A stretch of 64,000 nt of DNA from Pseudomonadota bacterium (GCA_009786025.1 WQUA01000003.1:1-64000), one strand, 5' to 3'; counted from the first letter of the stretch, positions 1 through 10,329 are shown. Translations and numbers: made by a program. Notes: a model not told the origin generated them from the sequence alone.

Positions 1-665
1 CGACCGGCGGTGTCGGCCAGCACGATGTCGATGCCGCGCGCGCGCGCTGCCTGGATGGCGTCGAACATCACGGCGGCCGGGTCGCCGCCTTGCTGCGCGA
101 TGACGGTCACGTTGTTGCGTTCGCCCCAGACGGACAGTTGTTCTCCAGCGGCGGCGCGGAAGGTATCGCCGGCGGCGAGCAGGACGGTGTGCCCTTCGTT
201 TTGCCAACGGCGGGTCAGTTTGCCGATGGAGGTGGTTTTCCCCGCGCCGTTGACGCCCGTCAGCATCACGACACACGGGTTGACATCAATGGCGCGGTTC
301 TCGGTTTGCAGCGGACGCAGCAGATCGTAGAGCGCGTCGCGCAAAACTGTTTTAACATCGGTCTCGGCGTTGGCTTTGGCGTAGCGTTGTTTGAGTTCGG
401 CGAGAAGGTGCTGGGTGGCGGCGATGCCGGCGTCGGCAGTGAGCAGCGCGGTTTCGAGTTCTTCCAGTGTGTCGTCGTCGAGGGTGCGTCGTGAAAGAAC
501 GTTGCCAAGTGCGCTGGTGAGTTTGTCGCGCGACAGACCAAGTCCTGCCGTCAGCCGTTCACGCCAGGAGGTTTTTTGCGGCGCAGCTTGCTGCTCGGAG
601 GGCACAGCATCGGGAGCGGCCGGAGACGCTCCGGAAGTTTTGTTGCGTTTGAGAAAATCGAACAT
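1..665 (-). CDS. ftsY: Signal recognition particle receptor FtsY (partial, C-terminus beyond window)
   Basis: SRP-receptor GTPase that docks ribosome-nascent-chain/SRP complexes at the inner membrane. The reading frame begins MFDFLKR at 665 and runs off the left edge after about 221 codons. Visible are a short acidic/Ala-rich N-terminal A region (about residues 1-50), the helical N domain (about 50-130), the P-loop GVNGAGKTT (137-145), the DTFRAAA motif (167-173) and G3 motif DTAGR (218-222) at the edge. The A domain is short compared with enteric FtsY. It is divergent from rsmD, the usual arrangement in betaproteobacteria. The C-terminal third of the G domain is not seen. Confidence 0.95.
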   Translation of the reverse strand, partial: MFDFLKRNKTSGASPAAPDAVPSEQQAAPQKTSWRERLTAGLGLSRDKLTSALGNVLSRRTLDDDTLEELETALLTADAGIAATQHLLAELKQRYAKANAETDVKTVLRDALYDLLRPLQTENRAIDVNPCVVMLTGVNGAGKTTSIGKLTRRWQNEGHTVLLAAGDTFRAAAGEQLSVWGERNNVTVIAQQGGDPAAVMFDAIQAARARGIDIVLADTAG

Positions 666-961
666 GAAAAGAAAGGTGGTTGCAGCGAAATGAGCGAGAA
701 TGCTGCATTGTACCTGCTCGGCTTCAACCGGAGCTGGGGCGCGAAGGAACGGATGAAAACGATGACGTGGACGGGAGGCAAGTTTCCCCTACAGGCAGGG
801 CGTGTCGATGGTGGCGCAGGGGCGGCAATCTGTCGCCCGCCAGTACATTCCTCTGCGCTCTTCGCGCCTTCGCGTGAGAAAAGCGTTTCTGGATTGCTTC
901 GCTGCGTTCGCAATGACGCCATGCTTCTTGATAAAGCTCCGTCTTACCGGAAAGGGGTCGC
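666..961. repeat. Intergenic patch of dispersed repeats between ftsY and rsmD
   Basis: No gene is supported here. The stretch carries three repeat types found elsewhere in the window. One is a cccctacaggcagg...ggcggcaatctgtcgcccgcc unit (about 785-842; relatives near 37861, 54680 and 60005). The second is a gcgctcttcgcgccttcgcg unit (about 856-876). The third is attgcttcgctgcgttcgca followed by atgacg (893-917), whose inverse complement recurs at about 9656-9690 inside lolB. The ftsY and rsmD promoters must lie here, but I could not single out convincing -35/-10 boxes. Confidence 0.55.
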
Positions 962-1516
962 ATGACACGCTCCGGCCTTCCTCAATCTTCGCTGCGTATT
1001 GTCGGCGGGCGTCATCGCAGTCGGGTGATTCGCTTTCCGGCGCTGCCGGGCGTACGGCCGACGCCGGATCGGGTACGCGAGACTTTGTTCAACTGGCTGG
1101 GACAGGATTTGACCGGAATGACGACGCTGGAGCCGTATGCCGGAAGCGGCGCGTTGTCGCTGGAGGCGTTGTCGCGCGGTGCCCGCTTGGGCGTGGCCTG
1201 GGATGTGCAGAAGGCAGCCGTACGGGCGCTGGCAGAGAACGCGGCGCTGCTGGGCGAAACGGGTCTGGAGGCGCGCTGCGCCGAGGCGGGAGCGGGGTTG
1301 CGGCAGGAAACGCGGGGTTTCGACGTGATTTTCCTCGACCCGCCGTTTGGTGACGATCCCTGGTCCTGGCTCTTTGAGGCGTGCGCCGGGCGGCTCAGGC
1401 CGGGCGGGTGGCTTTATGCCGAGGCAGGGCATCCGCTGATGCCGCCAAAATTTTTTGAATTATTCCGGCACGGGCGCGCCGGACAGGTGTATTTTCATTT
1501 ATTCTGTCGCGTTTGA
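962..1516 (+). CDS. rsmD: 16S rRNA (guanine(966)-N(2))-methyltransferase RsmD
   Basis: SAM-dependent methyltransferase that modifies G966 of 16S rRNA in the assembled small subunit. The 184-residue length fits the family. The N-terminal [11 protein letters not shown] segment (11-21) and [15 protein letters not shown] (32-46) are typical. The SAM-binding motif I reads EPYAGSG (57-63, often DLFAGSG), and the catalytic N6/N2-methyltransferase motif is DPPF (126-129). The start ATG at 962 follows ggaaaggggtcgc, which offers a Shine-Dalgarno. coaD follows after 19 bases, so the two are probably cotranscribed. Confidence 0.95.
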   Translation: MTRSGLPQSSLRIVGGRHRSRVIRFPALPGVRPTPDRVRETLFNWLGQDLTGMTTLEPYAGSGALSLEALSRGARLGVAWDVQKAAVRALAENAALLGETGLEARCAEAGAGLRQETRGFDVIFLDPPFGDDPWSWLFEACAGRLRPGGWLYAEAGHPLMPPKFFELFRHGRAGQVYFHLFCRV

Positions 1517-1535
1517 AATTTGGGGAGATTGGAAA

Positions 1536-2352
<817 letters not shown>

Positions 2353-2395
2353 AACGGTTTCGATTCAATCAGCCGTACAGACTTCTGGCGTTATT

Positions 2396-2466
2396 GATCC
2401 CTATCCCCATCTTTTCCAGTGGGTGGGGCGTGCGCCCGTTCCCTCCTCCAGAGGAGGAAATGGGTG
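2396..2466. repeat. Imperfect palindromic repeat (CCCTATCCCC family) downstream of the ferredoxin
   Basis: Stretch with ccctatcccc, a gtgggtggggcgtgcgcccg centre and ccctcctccagaggaggaaa. It can form several G/C-rich hairpins. It belongs to a loose family of pyrimidine/purine inverted repeats recurring near 21990, 24937, 33000, 37725, 41453 and 45950. It lies between two convergent genes and could act as a bidirectional terminator. Confidence 0.45.
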
Positions 2467-2480
2467 TTTCTGCTCAGGGG

Positions 2481-4340
2481 CTATTCGAGCTTGACAAGGT
2501 TGATGGTGCGGCCTGACCCTTCGACGTTATAGGTAAATATCGCCGTTGTCGCCGAGGTGAACGTCAACTTGGCGGTTCCTACCTTGGTGTTGGTGATTTT
2601 ACTGTTGTCGTAAGGCATCGCGCCCCAGGCCGGTCCCGTATAGCGAAAAACATCCGCCGAAAACACGTCGTTGGCCGACCAGACGTTGCCCTGAAAGATG
2701 TACCACGACGCTTTGCCGCTGCTGTCGTAGGTGTACCAGGGAACGAAGATATAAAGGGCATCGTAGGGGAAATTCATGAGGACGGTCAGCCCCCAGTTGT
2801 TCTCGTCGTTCTGGCCGTCGCTGTTGGCTTTGATCCATTGCCCGGTGTATTGCCGGGTTGGGCCGAACGATGACGAGGGCGGCATGGGAGCGGCGCCCGG
2901 CGCCAGCCATTGTTTGATGTCGTTGTAAACCAGATTGAGGCTCGAATAACAATCGGCATTGTTGCCGTCATCGACAGGATCGCCGGTGTAATAACAGGAA
3001 CTGGCGCCGCCCATAAGCCCCCCGCGTAAATAGTAAACGCCGTTTGACAAGGTAAAAAGTCCTGATCCGCTACTCCCACCTTCGGTGGCGCCTTCCGACC
3101 AGCTCACCAGAGATAAGGACGAAATGTCTATCACCGAATCGGAATCAAAAACAGCATCGCAGGTTCTTCCATCGCCTTTACCGGCGCTGACTTTCTTGGC
3201 GTCTCCGGCGGGATGATGAATGCCGGTGATCGCGCTGCCGGAAAAACGGTTGGCGTCCCAGCTGGCCAGATAGGCGCCTGTCGGCGCGGCGTTATTGAGA
3301 CGAAGCAGGGTTGTGTCGGTGGACGTTTTGGTAAACAAGAGTTGAGCGCCGCCAGAAAGTTGCTGATAGTTGGAATTGAGTTGAAGGCTGTTGCAACCGG
3401 CCGTTTCGTAGAACCAGTAGGTGTTGAGGCTGTTTGCTGCGGATTGGGTACTGATACAGTGAGCGGCAGTCCAGAAGTAAGGCGTTTGCGAACCGGAAGT
3501 ATTGTTCAGCAATGTCCCCGTGCAGAGCCAGGAGCCGCTGGAATCCGAGAACAGCATTCGGGCGACAGCGCTGGCGGTGTTCTTGAAGGCGACGCCGAGA
3601 GAATCGAATTTACAAGCGACATCGACTTCGCAATATTGCGACGCTTTGGTGACGGCGGAAGCATTAAAACCGTTTTGCGCCGATGTAAAAAGATGCGAAA
3701 CAGCGTTTAGCCGAACCTTGACATCTTCTGTTCTGACCGTCGCGGGCAGATAAATTTCGATATTCTGGGTTTTACCCTCGGTCGCCGGCGTCCAGTAAAC
3801 TTTGCTGTCGTCGCGCAACGCATTGGCTTCTTTGCCGCTGACCGCGCCGAGAATTTTTTCCGGCGCGCCGGAACCGGAAAAGCGTAATTCGGCGCTGTCG
3901 GGCAATACACGAAGCCGCAGCGCGACGCGCATTCCCCGCGCTTCGGGAGAGGTAACCGCCAATCGGGCAACATGCCCGTCACCGATGTTTTGCCAATTCA
4001 ACGAGAAAGGCATGGCGGAGTGGCTTTCCGTGTCAGCGTTACGGTTGACGCCGATTTTGGTTGGTTTGGCTTGAAGTTTGCGGGCTGAGTCAGGGCTGTT
4101 TTCTTCTTGCACCGCTTCCAGCGCCGACGTGGGTAGCGGCGCGAAGGTGACGACGGTTGTCTTGCGGGCATCCGGCGCTGCGCGCCAGGAGACGACGGCT
4201 TCAGCTTTGGTCGAGATAACCGGCGCGCCTTCAACGCGCATGGCGTCGGAAGAAAACGCGGGCGATGCGAAGAGCGCCATACTCAAGGTCAATAAACCGA
4301 AAACGCCGAAGCAAGTCGGCAGAGAAAATCTGCGCATCAC
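2481..4340 (-). CDS. Secreted trypsin-like serine endopeptidase (lysyl endopeptidase-like)
   Basis: Probable exported protease of 619 aa. An N-terminal signal peptide (basic MMRR, hydrophobic 8-29) is followed by a propeptide-like beta-rich region (about 35-230). The catalytic domain starts near CEVDVACKF and has an S1 triad: His in TAAHC (His294), Asp in TDTTLLRL (Asp342) and Ser in GGSSGSG (Ser424). The spacing and the GSSGS motif resemble Achromobacter-type lysyl endopeptidases. A C-terminal domain of about 130 aa (from about 490) has no recognised family. Several cysteines suggest disulfides. It lies downstream of a dynamin-like GTPase gene on the same strand, separated by 66 bases. Substrate specificity is inferred only. 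Confidence 0.85.
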   Translation of the reverse strand: MMRRFSLPTCFGVFGLLTLSMALFASPAFSSDAMRVEGAPVISTKAEAVVSWRAAPDARKTTVVTFAPLPTSALEAVQEENSPDSARKLQAKPTKIGVNRNADTESHSAMPFSLNWQNIGDGHVARLAVTSPEARGMRVALRLRVLPDSAELRFSGSGAPEKILGAVSGKEANALRDDSKVYWTPATEGKTQNIEIYLPATVRTEDVKVRLNAVSHLFTSAQNGFNASAVTKASQYCEVDVACKFDSLGVAFKNTASAVARMLFSDSSGSWLCTGTLLNNTSGSQTPYFWTAAHCISTQSAANSLNTYWFYETAGCNSLQLNSNYQQLSGGAQLLFTKTSTDTTLLRLNNAAPTGAYLASWDANRFSGSAITGIHHPAGDAKKVSAGKGDGRTCDAVFDSDSVIDISSLSLVSWSEGATEGGSSGSGLFTLSNGVYYLRGGLMGGASSCYYTGDPVDDGNNADCYSSLNLVYNDIKQWLAPGAAPMPPSSSFGPTRQYTGQWIKANSDGQNDENNWGLTVLMNFPYDALYIFVPWYTYDSSGKASWYIFQGNVWSANDVFSADVFRYTGPAWGAMPYDNSKITNTKVGTAKLTFTSATTAIFTYNVEGSGRTINLVKLE

Positions 4341-4406
4341 GGGAACTCCTTTTTCTGGACGATCTGAAAAAATGGAAAGAATGAAAGGACGCTGACGAGC
4401 GGACGG

Positions 4407-6488
4407 TTAGCCACTGGCCGCCGGGTTTTTTTCCGGCCAAATCGTTGAAAGATCGAATGGGTCTGCGTCGATTTCTGTGGTCTTCGGGTTGGGAGTCGCT
4501 TTGAGAGTCGGCGCGGCGTTATCGGCAGGAGAGGAGTCCCCGCCGAAATCCTGTTGCGTCATCAGCGTATCAATACGCGCGATGAATTTATCGAGTTCGC
4601 TTTGTTGCTGTTGGACTTCGGCAAACTGTTCGCGCAGTTCGCGGGAGTGGCCTTCTGCTTCGCTGCTGACCAGCGACATTTGCCGCGCCCGATCCTGACG
4701 TTTGCGCAATTGCTGATGGCGTTCACGAATCTGGGTTTCCAGCGGGATCATCACGCCTTTGAGCCAGCTTTCGGCATCACGGTTGGCGACGCCATAAATA
4801 TGTTTGGCGCGGGTGACGATGGCCTCAAAAAAGCGTTGCATCGGTTGCAGCCGGGCGCGGGTTGTGCTGCCCCACAGTGCTTCGAAACGCTGCTGGTAAG
4901 CGCCGTGCAAGCGGGAGAGTTCTTTCTTGTATTTTTCAAACGAGAACCGCGCTGGCGCAAACGGTTTCATCCGCAGTTCTTTCGAGAATCGCGACGACAT
5001 CGCGGATACCATCTCATAAATTTCTTTGGCCTGAAATTCGGCCTGCGCCATGTCCTCGTTGATTGAAACGAAGAAATGGTTGATCGCCGACCGCACGCTG
5101 CGGGTTTGGGACGACGCCTCAAGCGCCAGATGGGTGCGATTGGCATTGAGGCGCAATGCTTCGGTGCCGGCAGCGTCGAGCAGGGCGTTAGTCAGGTTGG
5201 TAAAGATGCGGCGCATCGCGGTGTAACGCGCCATGCCGTGCTCGAACTTGATTTTTTCTTCCTTGGTTTGATCGAGCAACCGCAATACGACATCCTGATT
5301 TTTGTTGCGTAGCGCCAGCAATTGATCGAGTTGCTCGGAAATGCTGTCTTCGCGCGTATCGAGGATGGCGCGGGCGTTGAGCACCAGCGCGTGCACGTCA
5401 GCGCGCGTGGTGTCGCCGACGATCTCGCGACGAGCCGGAATGATCCGGTCAGTCAACGCCCGTTCCAGTTCGGGGAGACGGCTGCGAGCCAGCAGTGTCT
5501 TGTCGCCGGTGATCTTGGCGAGCAGTCCTTTTTGCGCTGACAGCGGAAAAATCTGCGAGGCGGAGATGTCGAGAGTGTCGGCCGTGTTTTTGACCTGTGA
5601 GGCGAGTTCTGCCTCAACGGCTTGCAGCGTTTTGAGTTCGTCCCACAAACCATCGATTTTGTTGAGAACAACGATGTGGCCGCTCTTTGAGGCGGGATCG
5701 CTGCTGACCAGATATTGTTGCCAGACATCGAGGTCGGTTTTGGTGACGCCGGCGTCGGCGGCCAGAATGAAAAGCACACCGTGCGCGCTCGGCAACAGCG
5801 ACAGGGTGAGCTCCGGCTCGGTGCCGATGGCGTTCAGCCCTGGCGTGTCGAGAATGACCAACCCTTGTTGCAGCATCGGGTGCGGAAAGTTGATCATCGC
5901 ATGCCGCCAGCACGGAATTTCGACTTCGCCCGAATGGTTCTTGATCGCTGCTGCAATGTCTTCTTCGTTATCGAAAAAGCCATATTGGTTGGCAAGATCG
6001 AGCGGTACGAATTTGACTTGCGAGACCCGCTGCAGCACCTGACTCATCTGCTCCGGGCTGGTGATGTCGAGCGGCACTGTCATCCATTCCTGCGGCACGC
6101 TCTTGAGGTCGGTGACCGACGTGCGCTGTAGCCGCGTTTCGATCGGCAGCAGGCGCAGCGACGGCGGTAGCGCTGGGTCGTACAACAGCTCGGTCGGGCA
6201 CATCGTCGTACGCCCCGCTGTTGACGGCAGCAACCGCTGACCGTATCCTGAAAAGAAAATGGCGTTGATCAGTTCGGATTTGCCGCGCGAAAATTCAGCG
6301 ACGAACGCCAGCACCAGCTTGTCTTCATTCAGCCGGGTGCGTATCTGCGAAACAGCCTGTGAGGTCTGACTGTCGGCCAGATTCTGTAGTTTGAGCCATT
6401 GATGAAGCTCGCCGACAGCAGCGGAGAGGTGCTGCCGCCAGCGGCTGTAGGCTTCAAATTGGGTTGCCAGCGGGCGCGAGGTATCCAT
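4407..6488 (-). CDS. Bacterial dynamin-like GTPase
   Basis: Predicted large GTPase (693 aa) of the dynamin superfamily, probably membrane-associated. The G1 motif is AEFSRGKS (64-71), lacking the first Gly of a canonical P-loop but as in many bacterial dynamin-like proteins. A G2 Thr lies in AGRTTMCPTEL (91-101), G3 is DTPG (214-217) and G4 is NKID (276-279). The rest is helical, with long coiled-coil-like stretches (for example residues 370-420 and 575-640), and the tail is low-complexity. No obvious transmembrane segment. It sits between mutM and a secreted protease gene. Role unknown (membrane remodelling or stress is typical for the family). Confidence 0.85.
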   Translation of the reverse strand: MDTSRPLATQFEAYSRWRQHLSAAVGELHQWLKLQNLADSQTSQAVSQIRTRLNEDKLVLAFVAEFSRGKSELINAIFFSGYGQRLLPSTAGRTTMCPTELLYDPALPPSLRLLPIETRLQRTSVTDLKSVPQEWMTVPLDITSPEQMSQVLQRVSQVKFVPLDLANQYGFFDNEEDIAAAIKNHSGEVEIPCWRHAMINFPHPMLQQGLVILDTPGLNAIGTEPELTLSLLPSAHGVLFILAADAGVTKTDLDVWQQYLVSSDPASKSGHIVVLNKIDGLWDELKTLQAVEAELASQVKNTADTLDISASQIFPLSAQKGLLAKITGDKTLLARSRLPELERALTDRIIPARREIVGDTTRADVHALVLNARAILDTREDSISEQLDQLLALRNKNQDVVLRLLDQTKEEKIKFEHGMARYTAMRRIFTNLTNALLDAAGTEALRLNANRTHLALEASSQTRSVRSAINHFFVSINEDMAQAEFQAKEIYEMVSAMSSRFSKELRMKPFAPARFSFEKYKKELSRLHGAYQQRFEALWGSTTRARLQPMQRFFEAIVTRAKHIYGVANRDAESWLKGVMIPLETQIRERHQQLRKRQDRARQMSLVSSEAEGHSRELREQFAEVQQQQSELDKFIARIDTLMTQQDFGGDSSPADNAAPTLKATPNPKTTEIDADPFDLSTIWPEKNPAASG

Positions 6489-6618
6489 AACCGGGCATCA
6501 ATCAGGAAGACACACTCTATCACAGCGGCGTAGGATCAACCAGTCTCAAGCTTGTGGCGAAAAGCGGAAGATCGCGCAGGAGCAACAAAGGCGACATAAC
6601 CAGTTATGCCGCTTTTGG

Positions 6619-7482
6619 TCACCGTTGGCAACGTTTGCAGTAAAAGGTTGTGCGACCGGACTGTCGCAACTGCTGAATCGGCGCGCTGCAGCGGCGGCAG
6701 GGTTCGCCAGCGCGGCCATAGACGAAACAATCGTTCTGAAACCAGCCGTCGCTGCCGTCGGTCTTCGCGTAATCGCGCAGGGAACTGCCGCCAGCGGCGA
6801 TGGCGTCTTCCAGTGTGGCGCGGACGGCTTCGACCAGCCGAGCCAGCCGGACGAAACCGAGGCTGCCAGCGGGGGTGGTAGGTCGGATACCAGCGCGAAA
6901 CAGCGCTTCGCTGGCATAAATATTACCAACACCAACAACGACATGAGCATCCATCAGCGCGTTTTTGATCGAAGTGGTTCGCCCCTGTAATACCTGTCGC
7001 AGGCTTTTGGCATGAAAAGCGTTTTCGAGCGGCTCGGGGCCGAGCTTGGCAAGCAAAGAGGGCGTTTCGGCATCAGCGGGCACCCACACACAAAGCCCGA
7101 AACGACGGGGGTCATGGTAGCGAACGAAGATACCGTGGTCGAACAGAAATTCGAGGTGGTCGTGCTGGCGACGCGGCGGAATGACGCCAAGTGGGAAAAC
7201 CCGCAGGCTGCCACTCATGCCCAAGTGCAGAATCAGCGTGCCGCCAAGTTTGCCATTGCCTGTGTTGTCGCGTGCGCTATTGCGTTCGTTGCAGTCCAGC
7301 AGCAGGTATTTGGCGCGACGGCGCACGTCGGTCACATATCGGCCAACCAGTGTTTTGCCCAACCCGGCGGGGACGGGTTGCCGCAGGCGGTGATTGAAAC
7401 AGCGAAAGGCTTCGATACAATGCCCCTTGATCGCGGATCGGAGGCTGCGGACGGTGACTTCGACTTCAGGCAATTCGGGCAT
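6619..7482 (-). CDS. mutM: Formamidopyrimidine-DNA glycosylase MutM (Fpg)
   Basis: Base-excision repair enzyme that removes 8-oxoguanine and formamidopyrimidines and cleaves the abasic site. The mature N-terminus PELPEVE (Pro2 nucleophile, Glu3) is present, as are RRAKYLL with the conserved lysine, HLGMSGSLR, HDPRRFG, the VGVGNIYASEALF helix-two-turn-helix, and a C-terminal zinc finger (CRRC...CKRC). Length 287 aa is slightly above the usual 270. Divergent from the TPR-lolB-ispE-prs cluster, as in many betaproteobacteria. Confidence 0.97.
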   Translation of the reverse strand: MPELPEVEVTVRSLRSAIKGHCIEAFRCFNHRLRQPVPAGLGKTLVGRYVTDVRRRAKYLLLDCNERNSARDNTGNGKLGGTLILHLGMSGSLRVFPLGVIPPRRQHDHLEFLFDHGIFVRYHDPRRFGLCVWVPADAETPSLLAKLGPEPLENAFHAKSLRQVLQGRTTSIKNALMDAHVVVGVGNIYASEALFRAGIRPTTPAGSLGFVRLARLVEAVRATLEDAIAAGGSSLRDYAKTDGSDGWFQNDCFVYGRAGEPCRRCSAPIQQLRQSGRTTFYCKRCQR

Positions 7483-7771
7483 GGTTCGTTACCCCAAGGT
7501 TTGTTGCATTTTGCCATATCCCCCAAGCCGATATCCTCTAAAATCCGGTATAAGTGCTGAAAGGGTGGAACGAATATCGGGGGCAATCGCAGTTTCGGAA
7601 AACCGGAGAACCAAACCCGACAGCGAAGAAGGGCGCGAAACGATGAGGCAGTTGAAGGGGGAAGAAGATTGTTGTCGCCGCGAAGCGAAGAAGCGGGGCG
7701 TGAAAAGCCCGGTAGGTATTACATTGACAGGAACGGAAGAATCAAGTCGATAAGCGAGGACAGTTAATTTC

Positions 7772-9601
7772 GTGAAAAATGATCTTTTAAACTTATTCAA
7801 AATACTGCTGACGGCGAGCCTCGGCGGAGCGATGGCATGGGCAGCGCCAATAGCGATGGCGCAATCGCCTGCGTCGGCCCCGGAGGCGTCCGAAGCTACT
7901 GCAAAGGCGGCGGAAGCGAGCGATCCGCCGCTGACGCAGCAGCGGTTTTACGAAATTCTGCTGGCCGATATTGCGTCGCAGCGCCACGAACCGGTGCTGG
8001 CGGCACGGACGTATCTGCAACTAGCGCAGGACATGCAATCGCTGTGGTTTGCGCAGCGTGCTACTGAAAGCGCGTTGACGGCGCGCGATCACACCTTGCT
8101 CAATCGGGCGCTGGAGATGTGGCAGGAACTCGACCCGACCAGCGACCGGCCGCAGCGGATCAAGACGCAGGTGGCTCGAATCTGGCAGCAGCCGCTAAGC
8201 CAAGTGGGCGACGAAAGTGAAGTGCGCGCGCGGCTTGAAGAGTTGCTCAAAGAGGCAGCGGCCAACGGCAGCCTTGACGAAACCTTTTTGCAACTAAACG
8301 CTTTTTTTGCCAAAAAACCGGATAAAGTTGCCGTTTTCAACACCATTCGGGAACTGGCGCTGCCGTATCTGCAACTGCCGGAAGCGCATTACGCAGTGGC
8401 GCTGGCGGCGCTGGTGGTGACGACTGACAAGGCAGCCGAACGCGCTCTTCCAAAAATACTTCAGGAAGGAATGCGGGAAATCGACCTGGCGCTGAAGGGC
8501 GCGCCACAATGGGATGAAGCGGTACAGTTGAAAGCGGCGTTGCTCGAAAAGGCAGCGCCGGAGCAGTTACTGCCCTGGTTGCAAAGCAGTGTTCAAAAGG
8601 CGCCCGCACAGAAAAATTTGTGGCCGTTGTTGGCGCGGGCATACGCGCAGCAGAAGCAATATCCGGAAGCGCGCGAGTGGTTTCTTAAAATCTGGAAAGA
8701 CAACAGCTCCGATGCCGCGCTGATGGCGGCGGGCGCGCTGTCGATACAGATGGAAGATCGAGTGGCGGCGCAGGAACTGCTTGATGAGGTTGAAAAGAAG
8801 GAAAGCGGCGACAAGGTTAATGCGTTGCGGCTCGTGTATGCACGTATCGCCGAAGACGAAAAGCGCCCACTGGAGGCGATCGAGTGGTACCGCAAAATTG
8901 ATGGTGGCGACGATTTTCCGGAGGTGCGACTGCATCTGGCGACATTGCTGGCGCAAAACGGCAAGCGCGATGAGGCGCTGGCGCTGTTGGCGGAATTGCC
9001 TGCGGTGACGCAGGATGAGCGGATTGGCGTGCTGCTGGCGCGAACGCGCATCCTGCGCAACGCCGGGGATACGGAGAAGGCGTTCAAAGAGCTCGAAAAG
9101 GGCGTCGAAGCATTTCCCGAATCAGTTGATCTGTTGATGGAACTGGGGTTGGTCGAAGAAAAACGCGGCAATTTGAAAAGCGCCGAAAAATATTTGCGAG
9201 CAGCGTTGAAACTCAAGCCGAATGAGCCGTATGTACAAAACGCGCTGGGCTACACGCTGGTGGATCATCAACTCAACGTCGAAGAAGGTGCGGCGCTGAT
9301 CGAGAAAGCGCATCAGGCGATGCCCGACGACGGCGCGATTCTCGACAGCATGGGATGGGCGCGGTACCGCCAGGGCAAGATCGAGGAGGCGGCGCGTTAT
9401 TTGCAACAAGCATGGGAAAAACAGCCGGATCCCGAAGTGGCAGCGCATTGGGGCGAGGCGTTGTGGCAACTGGGGCGTCGCGAAGAAGCGCGGCGAGCCT
9501 GGGCGCAAGGAGTGAAAAAAGCGCTGGACGATACGCTGATCCGGGCGACGATGAAACGCCTCGGGGCGGGCGAGCCTGACCTCCTGCCAGCAGCGCCATG
9601 A
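7772..9601 (+). CDS. Exported tetratricopeptide-repeat protein
   Basis: A 609-aa TPR protein. GTG 7772 follows a gcgagga Shine-Dalgarno with 11-base spacing. A hydrophobic N-terminal segment (LLNLFKILLTASLGGAMAWA, about 4-23) ending in AMA looks like a signal peptide. The body is helical, and TPR units are clearest in the C-terminal half (SVDLLMELGLVEEKRG, YVQNALGYTLVDHQ, ILDSMGWARYRQG). The position upstream of lolB and ispE is conserved in betaproteobacteria, where this gene is usually annotated only as a TPR protein. Its stop overlaps the next start (ATGA at 9598-9601), so translation with lolB is probably coupled. Confidence 0.85.
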   Translation: MKNDLLNLFKILLTASLGGAMAWAAPIAMAQSPASAPEASEATAKAAEASDPPLTQQRFYEILLADIASQRHEPVLAARTYLQLAQDMQSLWFAQRATESALTARDHTLLNRALEMWQELDPTSDRPQRIKTQVARIWQQPLSQVGDESEVRARLEELLKEAAANGSLDETFLQLNAFFAKKPDKVAVFNTIRELALPYLQLPEAHYAVALAALVVTTDKAAERALPKILQEGMREIDLALKGAPQWDEAVQLKAALLEKAAPEQLLPWLQSSVQKAPAQKNLWPLLARAYAQQKQYPEAREWFLKIWKDNSSDAALMAAGALSIQMEDRVAAQELLDEVEKKESGDKVNALRLVYARIAEDEKRPLEAIEWYRKIDGGDDFPEVRLHLATLLAQNGKRDEALALLAELPAVTQDERIGVLLARTRILRNAGDTEKAFKELEKGVEAFPESVDLLMELGLVEEKRGNLKSAEKYLRAALKLKPNEPYVQNALGYTLVDHQLNVEEGAALIEKAHQAMPDDGAILDSMGWARYRQGKIEEAARYLQQAWEKQPDPEVAAHWGEALWQLGRREEARRAWAQGVKKALDDTLIRATMKRLGAGEPDLLPAAP

Positions 9602-10329
9602 AGGCAGGTATCAGAGATCAGAAATCAGAGGCCGGGGCGTCAGGAATCAGAAAGGCGTCATTGCGAACGCAGCGAAACAATCCGGGAAGTTGGCGCAGCG
9701 TCGTAGGCTGGGATGGAACGAAGCGGAACCCCGGCTTCAAACCGTGGGCGACGCTGTGTTTGACCATGCTTACGGCGCTGTTAGTCGGATGTGCCGGTTT
9801 ACCGCATGGCGATGACAACGCTTCTTATACGGCGGCGACGGCGGATGTGCCGTTTCACGCGCAGGGGCGTTTTTCGGCGCGCTATGAAGATAAGGCCCTG
9901 GCGGCGCGCTTCGATTGGCGGCACACGCCGGGCGAGGACATGGATGAAATTGAACTTATTTCTCCGCTCGGCGCCACTGTCGCCAGCCTCACGCGCGTGG
10001 GCGATACCATGACCGTACAGCAAGGCGATCACCCGCCGCGAACGCAACAGTCGGCAGACTGGGAGGATTCGACCGCACAAGTTTTTGGTTTTCCGTTGCC
10101 GGTAAAAAGTCTGGCGTACTGGCTGCGCGGCGTACCGGCGCCCGGAGCGGCGGCGGTGACGCGCGATGCTGTCGGACATTTCGACAGCCTACGCCAACAA
10201 GGCTGGACGGTTCAGTACAGCTATGCCGCAGAGGTGAACGGGCCGGAGAGGATCGACATTCACTATGGCGACACCGTTGGAGTGAGGCTCAAGATTGACA
10301 GGTTTTTGTTGTTGGAAAATAAACCGTAA
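9598..10329 (+). CDS. lolB: Outer-membrane lipoprotein localisation factor LolB
   Basis: Accepts lipoproteins from periplasmic LolA and inserts them in the outer membrane. The lipobox LLVGC follows the hydrophobic stretch WATLCLTMLTALLVGC (about residues 50-66), and the mature part has LolB features (AQGRFSAR, PLPVKSLAYWLRG). The ATG at 9598 overlaps the upstream stop, and this start adds about 50 unusual residues before the signal core. They are encoded by a TCAGA-rich repeat and an AATGACG-type repeat (9603-9735). An alternative start is ATG 9766, giving an 11-residue signal sequence that seems too short. Start uncertain, identity firm. Confidence 0.85.
   Translation: MKAGIRDQKSEAGASGIRKASLRTQRNNPGSWRSVVGWDGTKRNPGFKPWATLCLTMLTALLVGCAGLPHGDDNASYTAATADVPFHAQGRFSARYEDKALAARFDWRHTPGEDMDEIELISPLGATVASLTRVGDTMTVQQGDHPPRTQQSADWEDSTAQVFGFPLPVKSLAYWLRGVPAPGAAAVTRDAVGHFDSLRQQGWTVQYSYAAEVNGPERIDIHYGDTVGVRLKIDRFLLLENKP
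9603..9735. repeat. Composite dispersed repeats inside the 5' end of lolB
   Basis: Contains TCAGA-type direct repeats (atcagagatcagaaatcaga, 9610-9629; aggaatcagaaagg, 9640-9652), then gcgtcattgcgaacgcagcg (9655-9674), the inverse of the unit at 893-917. It ends with gtaggctgggatggaacg (9706-9723), a relative of the gtagcccgga units near 37590, 54522 and 58931. All of it is readable in the lolB frame from ATG 9598. Confidence 0.6.
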
